This document shows positions 58,048-64,000 of a stretch of DNA of 64,000 nucleotides, one piece after another. Position 1 is the first letter of the stretch. Every line of letters begins with the position of its first letter. Made by a program: the position numbers and the translations under genes. Location: the NCBI GenBank assembly GCA_006535965.1, contig QEAR01000029.1, forward strand, positions 173,377-237,376, written 5' to 3'. Source of the stretch: Spizellomyces sp. 'palustris' (lineage: Eukaryota; Chytridiomycota; Chytridiomycetes; Spizellomycetales; Spizellomycetaceae). The notes beneath the pieces were generated by a model. The model searched no databases and had not been told where the DNA came from. It worked only from the letters and a program-made list of their open reading frames with translations.

Positions 58048-60124
58048 ATGTCTGTAGCTACTGCAAAGGGAGTGTCCGTCTTGGGTCCTGTAAAGCCTCA
58101 ATATGCCGACATCCTCTCCATTCCCGCCCAGGAGTTCGTCGCAACCCTGCACAGGTATGTATGCTTGAGCTCCATTTACATACGGACGTCCCAACTTACA
58201 CGCTTGTCTTTGGAATAGAGCGTTCAATGGCCGTCGCAAGGCCCTTCTACAGAGGCGTGTCCAAAGACAAAAGGAAATTGATGCCGGTGCGTAGGCGCTG
58301 ATTTGATTCTAATCCGATTGGCGTTTTTGACATGATTTTAAATAGGACAATTCCCCGATTTCCTTCCCGAAACTCGCTGGATCCGGGAGGACCCTACCTG
58401 GAGGGTATATGTTCCATTTAAAAAGGGCAACTATTTTGAACAATTCCATTTATTTCTTGGTTACGGTAGGCTGCTCCCCCCGCACCTGGATTGATCGATC
58501 GTCGTGTGGAGATTACCGGACCTGTTGACAGGAAGATGGTCATCAATGCTTTGAACTCAGGAGCTTTGACCTACATGGCCGATTTCGAAGGTATGTCTGC
58601 TTATCTACCAAAGTCTTCCTAGTAGTTGGTATTTAATGGTCGTAACTTCATGTAGACTCCAATGCACCAACCTGGGAGAACAACATCTCCGGGCAATTCA
58701 ACATGCGTGATGCTGTGCGTCGCACCATCAGCTTCGCTGCACCTAACGGAAAGTACTACAAGTTGAAGGAGGGTAAACTTGCCACCTTGATTGTTCGGTA
58801 GGTGGGCGAGAATTTGTGAACACAATCCCTCGTGCCGCTAACGTTTATTTATCTCGCATTTTAGTCCTCGTGGATGGCACATGGAAGAGAAACATTTCTT
58901 GGTTGATGGAGAGCCCGCCTCTGCGTCAATCTTTGACTTTGCCTTGTATTTCTTCCACAATGCTGCTGAGAGCGTGCGCAGAGGATTTGGCCCTTACTTC
59001 TACCTTCCCAAGATGGAGAGCCACCTTGAGGCTAGGTACACGGTATTCCTTAAATTGCAATAACCCATACACTTTGATTAATTCGCTGCTTTCTAGATTG
59101 TGGAACGATGTTTTCAACCTGGCACAGGACATGTTGGCTATTCCTCGCGGAACCATCCGGGGGACTGTTTTGATTGAGACCATCATGGCTGCCTTTGAGA
59201 TGGAGGAGATCATCTACGAGCTGCGCGACCACTCGTCTGGTCTTAACTGTGGACGCTGGGACTACATCTTCTCTTTCATCAAAAAGTTCAGGAACAACCC
59301 CAACTTCCTCCTCCCTGACCGTGGCGACATCACGATGACAACTCCTTTCATGGACGCATATGTACGTCTTCTCATCAAAACTTGCCACAAGCGCGGTGTG
59401 CACGCTATGGGTGGCATGGCTGCATTTATTCCTATCAAGGATAATGCTGCCGCTAACGATGCAGCCATGGCCAAAGTCCGTGCTGACAAGCTAAGGGAGG
59501 TGCAAGCCGGGCATGACGGAACATGGGTCGCGCACCCCGATCTTGTGAAGCTTGCCAAGGCCATCTTCGACGAGCACATGTCGCAGCCCAACCAATTGTA
59601 TGTCCGCCGCGAAGACGTCAAAGTGTCTGGAGCCGACCTTATTTCGACCCAGGGCGTGAAGGGTGCTATTACCGACAAGGGTTTGCGAATGAATATCGAT
59701 GTCGCCCTCCAATACATGGAGGCGTGGCTTCACGGAAACGGTTGTGTCCCTATCCACAACTTGATGGAGGACGCTGCCACAGCAGAGATCTCTCGCTCGC
59801 AATTGTGGCAGTGGGTGCGTCACCGTGCAAGGACTGCTGAGGGCAAGGAGATTACTCCCGAGTACGTCAACCAGTTGCTTGACGAGGAGATTGGTAACAT
59901 CAAGGGCCGCCTGGGAGAGAAGAAGTTTGCATCTTCCAAATTTGAGTTGGCGAAGAAGTTTTTGGCCAGCACTATCCAAGGAAAGGAATACTCCGACTTC
60001 CTGACGGTAGGGACCAATAGCTTCTTTGTTTTGGGTTTAAGGATTAACTAATTCATTGTATCATTTCCAGACGCTTTGCTACGACTCCATTCTGACATTG
60101 TCCCCAGGAGGCGCCAAACTCTAA
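58048..60124 (+). CDS. Malate synthase (glyoxylate cycle)
   Basis: Condenses acetyl-CoA with glyoxylate to malate, letting the cell grow on fatty acids or acetate. Exons: [58 protein letters not shown], then [20 protein letters not shown]. Further exons carry [40 protein letters not shown], and a large exon from about 59098. The signature [18 protein letters not shown] at about 59222 is intact. [15 protein letters not shown] and the catalytic Asp region [20 protein letters not shown] follow. The final exon from about 60071 ends SPGGAKL. The AKL tripeptide is a variant peroxisomal targeting signal (PTS1), so the enzyme is predicted to be peroxisomal. About eight exons. Confidence 0.97.
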
Positions 60125-60563
60125 TTGCTTACCGGTGTGGCTGTATATATAGTATATTTCATTGTACGTGTGCGAACCACAACCGCTGGCTTTGCTTTTT
60201 TAATGATACGGTTTGTCCGTCCTCATTTTGGAGATGCCAGTTGTGAAAGTTGTGCCGATATAAACCAAAGTGCCTTTTGAGGCTTCTTCATAGTATAGTA
60301 ATTATATACCGTCTCTTGTGTATATCTCTAGTTTTTATCCTTTTTTCTGACATTTCAAAGGCTGCTGGTGGTGGGTGATACGTTTGCGATCGAGGATCAA
60401 TTTGTCATTTATCCTTTTTTGGTCAAACTGCGCGGCGCGGTGACCTGCAACCAAAGCCCGTGGACCAATTGGGACCCTCCAGCACCGCTGGCCGTGCTGC
60501 GGCGGCATATAAAGGCTCCCTACGCCTTCGGTACACGCCCCAATTCATCACGCCCACATCATC
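60125..60563. other. Intergenic region, malate synthase 3' end and PDI promoter
   Basis: The first half is AT-rich, consistent with the 3' UTR and terminator. The second half is GC-rich with a CCAAT box at about 60465, the inverted repeat CAGCAC (60480-60485) / GTGCTG (60494-60499), and a TATA box at 60508. Confidence 0.5.
60508..60513 (+). promoter_or_regulatory. TATA box of the PDI gene
   Basis: TATAAA lies 51 nt upstream of the PDI start codon, in an otherwise GC-rich stretch and after a CCAAT motif. Assigned from position and sequence. Confidence 0.6.
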
Positions 60564-62237
60564 ATGAAGGCATCCGCAACTCTCTTGTTGGCTCTTGCCG
60601 CTACAACAGCCCAAGTTCGGGCCGACGCGGCGGTAGGCTCTGATGTGATTTCCCTTACCAAGGACACATTCTCAGAGGTGGCCCAAAAACCTCTGTCATT
60701 GATAGAGTTCTATGCGCCGTGGTGTGGGCATTGCAAAGCCTGTAAGTTATCCCTTTTGGTCATGAGTATGTGCCAGAAATATCTTTGTTGAATGTCCCAA
60801 TTTAGTGGCACCCGAGTACGAAAAGGCTGCAACCGAACTGAAGTCGTCGGTCCCACTCGCCAAGGTTGATTGTACCGAGCAAACCGAGTTGTGCCAGGAG
60901 CATGATGTGCGGGGGTACCCTACTATCAAAGTCTTCCGCGAGGGTGAACCTTCAGAATACAAGGGACAGCGAACGGCGGACAGTATTATTGGCTACATGA
61001 AAAAATTGGCGCTGCCTCCTGTATCTGAACTTTCTGCAGACAAGGTCAAGGAATTTGCGGAATCGGACAAGGTGGTCATTGTTGGGTTCTTTGAGGACAA
61101 AGCATCGGACGAGTACAAGGCGTATGAGGCCGCCGCTAACAAACTCCGGGACACCTTTTTGTTTGGTGCAACGACCGAGGAGGAGGCGTTCAAAGCTCAA
61201 CGTGTGAAGGCTCCTGCAATTGTCTTGTTTAAAAAGTACGATGAGGGCAAAAACACGTTTGATGAGAAGTTTGAGGAGGGTGCCATTGCAAAGTTTGTCC
61301 AAACCGTGTCCGTACCCCTCATGGACGAGATTGGACCCGAAAACTATGGATACTACATGGAGAGCGGCATTCCTCTCGCCTACCTCTTTGTCTCTACCCC
61401 CGAAGAACGGAAAACTGTTGGCAAGGATATTGAGCCCCTTGCCAAAGAGTTCCGCGGAAAAGTAAACTTTGTGTACATTGATGCCTCCAAATTTGGGGGA
61501 CATGCCAAAAACCTCAACCTAAAAGAAAGCTGGCCCGCCTTTGTGATTCACGAGTCGGAAAAGAACCTTCGGTACCCGTTTGATCAGGCGAATAAGTTGA
61601 ACGCGGCGGACGTCAAGGCGTTTGTTCAAGACTTTGTGAACGGAAAGTTGGAACCGTCGTTGAAATCTGAGGAGATCCCGACAGACAATGATGGGGACGT
61701 CAAGGTCGTTGTTGGCAAATCGTATCCCGATATTGTGTTGGACAAAGAAAAGGATGTATTGATTGAGTTTTATGCTCGTAAGTATTGGAGTGTTTGTACC
61801 CCAAAACTTGTCTGTTCTCACACTTGGTTGTTCCAGCTTGGTGTGGACACTGCAAAGCCCTTGCACCCACCTGGGAGGAGCTCGGCAAAGAAGCAAAGAA
61901 GATCTCTGACAAGATCGTCATTGCTAAAATGGATGGTACCGAAAACGACCTCCCTTCCGACGCTCCCTTCACTGTCCAAGGGTTCCCGACCATTAAACTT
62001 GTCAAAGCCGGCGATAATGAAGTGGTGGATTACGCAGGTGCAAGGACGCTCGAGTCTTTCATTGACTTCTTGAAGGAGAATGCAGTGTAGGTTTTTTTTT
62101 TGGCGTTTTAATAGCGTGTTTTGCATGTGTTTTGATGACTTTTGTGTTTGTTTAGGAATGGTGGTGGTGCTGAGAAGAAGGAGGCCAAGGAAGGCGATGA
62201 CAAGAAGACAGAGGAAGAAGGGCATGATGAGTTGTAA
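60564..62237 (+). CDS. PDI1: Protein disulfide isomerase (ER lumen)
   Basis: Oxidises and rearranges disulfides of secretory proteins in the ER. Residues 1-20 form a signal peptide ([20 protein letters not shown]). The first thioredoxin domain has [13 protein letters not shown], split from [12 protein letters not shown] by an intron at about 60740-60806. Two inactive thioredoxin-fold domains (b, b') follow, with [20 protein letters not shown] and [15 protein letters not shown]. The second active domain has [20 protein letters not shown] across an intron (about 61778-61840). A last small exon after about 62159 reads [20 protein letters not shown] and ends in the ER retention signal HDEL. Both CGHC sites and HDEL make the a-b-b'-a' PDI layout complete. 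Confidence 0.96.
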
Positions 62238-62435
62238 GACTTTTTGGGTGGTACGCGTCTCATAGGATGTGCTGGCATTTCGTAGCAAAACCACCTTCTG
62301 TTTTAATATGGACTGGTGTTGTGTTTTACATTGTACATGAAGGCGATATACTTGCATTCATGTCCACAACTCTTGCACTGGCCTGTGGACACTTGTCGTC
62401 GTCGTCGGCGTCATCTCCTCTCAAAAAACGAGTAT

Positions 62436-63658
62436 TCAAAACCAAAAACTAACACTCAAACTCGTACTCAACGCCCTCACATAATGCCACCACCCCTTCT
62501 ATGTGCACCAAAAAAATGAACATTTAAAAATCAAAACAAAAAAAAAGACCGCGCTCTTTCTTGAACACTTACCGGAATAAACAACATCTCCCCCGGCCTA
62601 ACCACACACTCCAACCCTCCTTCAACCCCCGGAAACTTGCTCAAATCCACATGCTCAACATCCACTTGACTCGTATTCCGCAACAAATCCGTTTCATGTG
62701 GGTACACATTCGCATCGGGTGGGTAGAGGACAATGAATTTAGTCCCAACGATTTGGGCGAAAAGGTTGTGGTATGGGTCATGATGGAGTGGGGAGATGGT
62801 TCCTTTTGGACCAAACCAGGCATGTAAGAGGACATCACGACCATCGTCACTGTCATTATCATCGACAAAGCAATAATCAGGGACAAGAATATCCCCCCTC
62901 AACTGCGGCACATGGGCAAACAAATCATATTGAGCCAAATACCCACCACGCCCCTTGACAACCTCTTCCAACCATTCCCCAATCCGCACAAACCCCTGCG
63001 TCCATTCCCGTTCCGTATAATCCTTTCCAATCTCAATAGGCACTGTTCGATTCGCTGCTTGTTTTGCAATGTAGGATGGGTTTTGCCATAACTTTAATGC
63101 AGGCCACTCTATCGCTCCTTGAATCAATATCGGTTTATTTTGGCGCAAGTAGGTTTGAAAGGTGAGGACCGAGGGTGCTGCTATGATGGGCACAGGGTGC
63201 GGTATCGTCGGTTCTGGGTCACTCGAAACGGGGAATTGTGTACCGAGGTACGTGTAATCCTTATCCCCTATTAACGACTCTAGGTTCGTTATCAATGTAT
63301 GTAATATAGGGTGAGATCCGACCATGACGAGGCCGATATCCACTGTCCGAAACGCAGCGGATAGGTCCTTGCAGAGTAATTGTGCACAGGCTTTAAGGAT
63401 TGTTGCGTGGGTGTACTGGGTGCGGTCGTGGGAGGGGATGCGGTGGTATGGGAGGGCGTGGAGGGTTTCGTGGGTGTGGTCGTGGAGGGCGGTTGCGTGC
63501 GTCAGGGAATGGGGGGAATGGGTTTGGAGGTGGTGGAGGGTGGTGGTGTATAGATGGGTTTGGGGTGTTGCGTCTGGGATGAAGGGACTTTTGTTAATGT
63601 TTTGTTTTTGTGGTGGGTGGAGGGAGTGAAATGGGAACGTTACCAGTAATGACAACAT
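62436..63658 (-). CDS. JmjC-domain oxygenase, JMJD5/KDM8-like
   Basis: Fe(II)/2-oxoglutarate oxygenase of the JMJD5 type. The N-terminal helical region ends with AFRTVDIGLVMVGSHPILHT at about 63345. The JmjC part begins FQTYLRQNKPILIQGAIEWP, with YTEREWTQGFVRIGEWLEEV and DLFAHVPQLRGDILVPDYCF. The Fe ligands H-x-D appear as SPLHHDPYHNLFAQI at about 62790, with the 2OG-binding Lys in TKFIVLYPPD. The third ligand His lies in a separate last exon (about 62502-62436), GWWHYVRALSTSLSVSFWF, joined after PGEMLFIP. The start at 63658 is tentative: a donor GTAACG sits right after the first codons. Whether it is a histone demethylase, arginyl hydroxylase or protease is not clear even for animal JMJD5. 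Confidence 0.88.
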
Positions 63659-64000
63659 GTTTAGAAATCTCTGACAGACATGTCGTGATAATATCTCGTA
63701 TTCTTTGCTCTGGATTCATTTTCGCGTGCGCGCATGTCACCAAAACAGTTCAAGCATGTACAGTATAAACGAGTTAGTTTCACTGCAATTACACATGAGC
63801 TATATCTATTCAATAAGTAGCCTGTCCAGCACAGTGTCACGTGCAGTCCCATGATCTCCGTGGTTTATTGCACATGGTGTGCGGGAAAATACAAATGTCA
63901 GTACTTGTAGCATTGCAGCCAATTGAATTAACCACACTTATTGTGACATCATCCTCATGAAGATAAACAAAAGACGGGTCCAATATGTGCGGCCATGACT
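63659..64000. other. Window end, nothing recognised
   Basis: About 340 nt upstream of the JmjC gene. A 63-codon minus-strand frame at 63661-63852 has no family resemblance and could at most be a 5' exon. Confidence 0.35.

Noticed and set aside
63400-63600. GT-rich forward strand looking like a simple repeat
   Set aside because: It is the complement of the His/Thr/Pro-rich N-terminal coding part of the JmjC gene.

Overview
This window is nuclear DNA from a fungus, most likely a flagellated (zoosporic, chytrid-type) one. Genes are dense, on both strands, and broken by short GT-AG introns of roughly 40-200 nt with AT-rich acceptors. The families are eukaryotic and partly fungus-specific: Sog2, Elp5, Ypi1, a fungal TPR family, questin oxidase and a peroxisomal malate synthase. 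Delta-tubulin, a FANK1-like FN3/ankyrin protein and a CCDC66-like coiled-coil protein are also present. These belong to centriole/flagellum biology and are known to be missing from non-flagellated Dikarya. No rRNA, tRNA, CRISPR array or clear transposon was recognised.

Layout. 1-3083: NOC3 (5' end outside the window). 3184-4832 (-): seven-helix receptor of the cAMP-receptor/Git3 type. 5798-6241: small membrane protein. 6478-7970: questin-oxidase-like enzyme. 8250-10587 (-): CorA Mg2+ transporter. 10850-12021 (-): FN3/ankyrin protein. 12353-13811 (-): histidine phosphatase (TIGAR/PGM type). 14357-15790: coiled-coil protein. 15993-16408 (-): RNase-kappa/V-ATPase f-like membrane protein. 16635-17621 (-): DinB-fold protein. 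18015-18473: promethin-like protein. 19096-21866: protein with an EF-hand-like C-terminus. 21975-22857 (-): alpha/beta hydrolase. 23324-23728: ubiquitin-like protein. 24083-26068: delta-tubulin. 26179-27278 (-): TAF9. 27534-28795 (-): NIPA Mg2+ transporter. 29034-29624: GPI-type DM13 protein.

29863-31597 (-): Rpn13. 31842-33785 (-): ethanolamine/choline kinase, divergent from HUS1 (33823-35151) across a 37-bp gap holding an 18-bp palindrome. 35270-37113 (-): CHMP7. 37239-39756: CCDC66-like. 40147-41649: ELP5. 41709-42218 (-): YPI1. 43248-46468: Pumilio protein. 47314-47856: organelle-targeted LEA-like protein. 48751-51244: SOG2. 51356-53233 (-): conserved TPR protein. 53890-54438: TEN1. 54759-57126: poorly understood coiled-coil and hypothetical genes. 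58048-60124: malate synthase. 60564-62237: protein disulfide isomerase. 62436-63658 (-): JMJD5-like JmjC enzyme.

Most genes are independent housekeeping units rather than an operon-like system. Recurring themes are flagellum/centriole, genome and telomere upkeep (HUS1, TEN1), ER and membrane biology (PDI, CHMP7, promethin, ethanolamine kinase) and Mg2+ transport (CorA and NIPA). Multi-exon coordinates are outer limits of the coding region inferred by eye; internal exon joins are given where they could be read.
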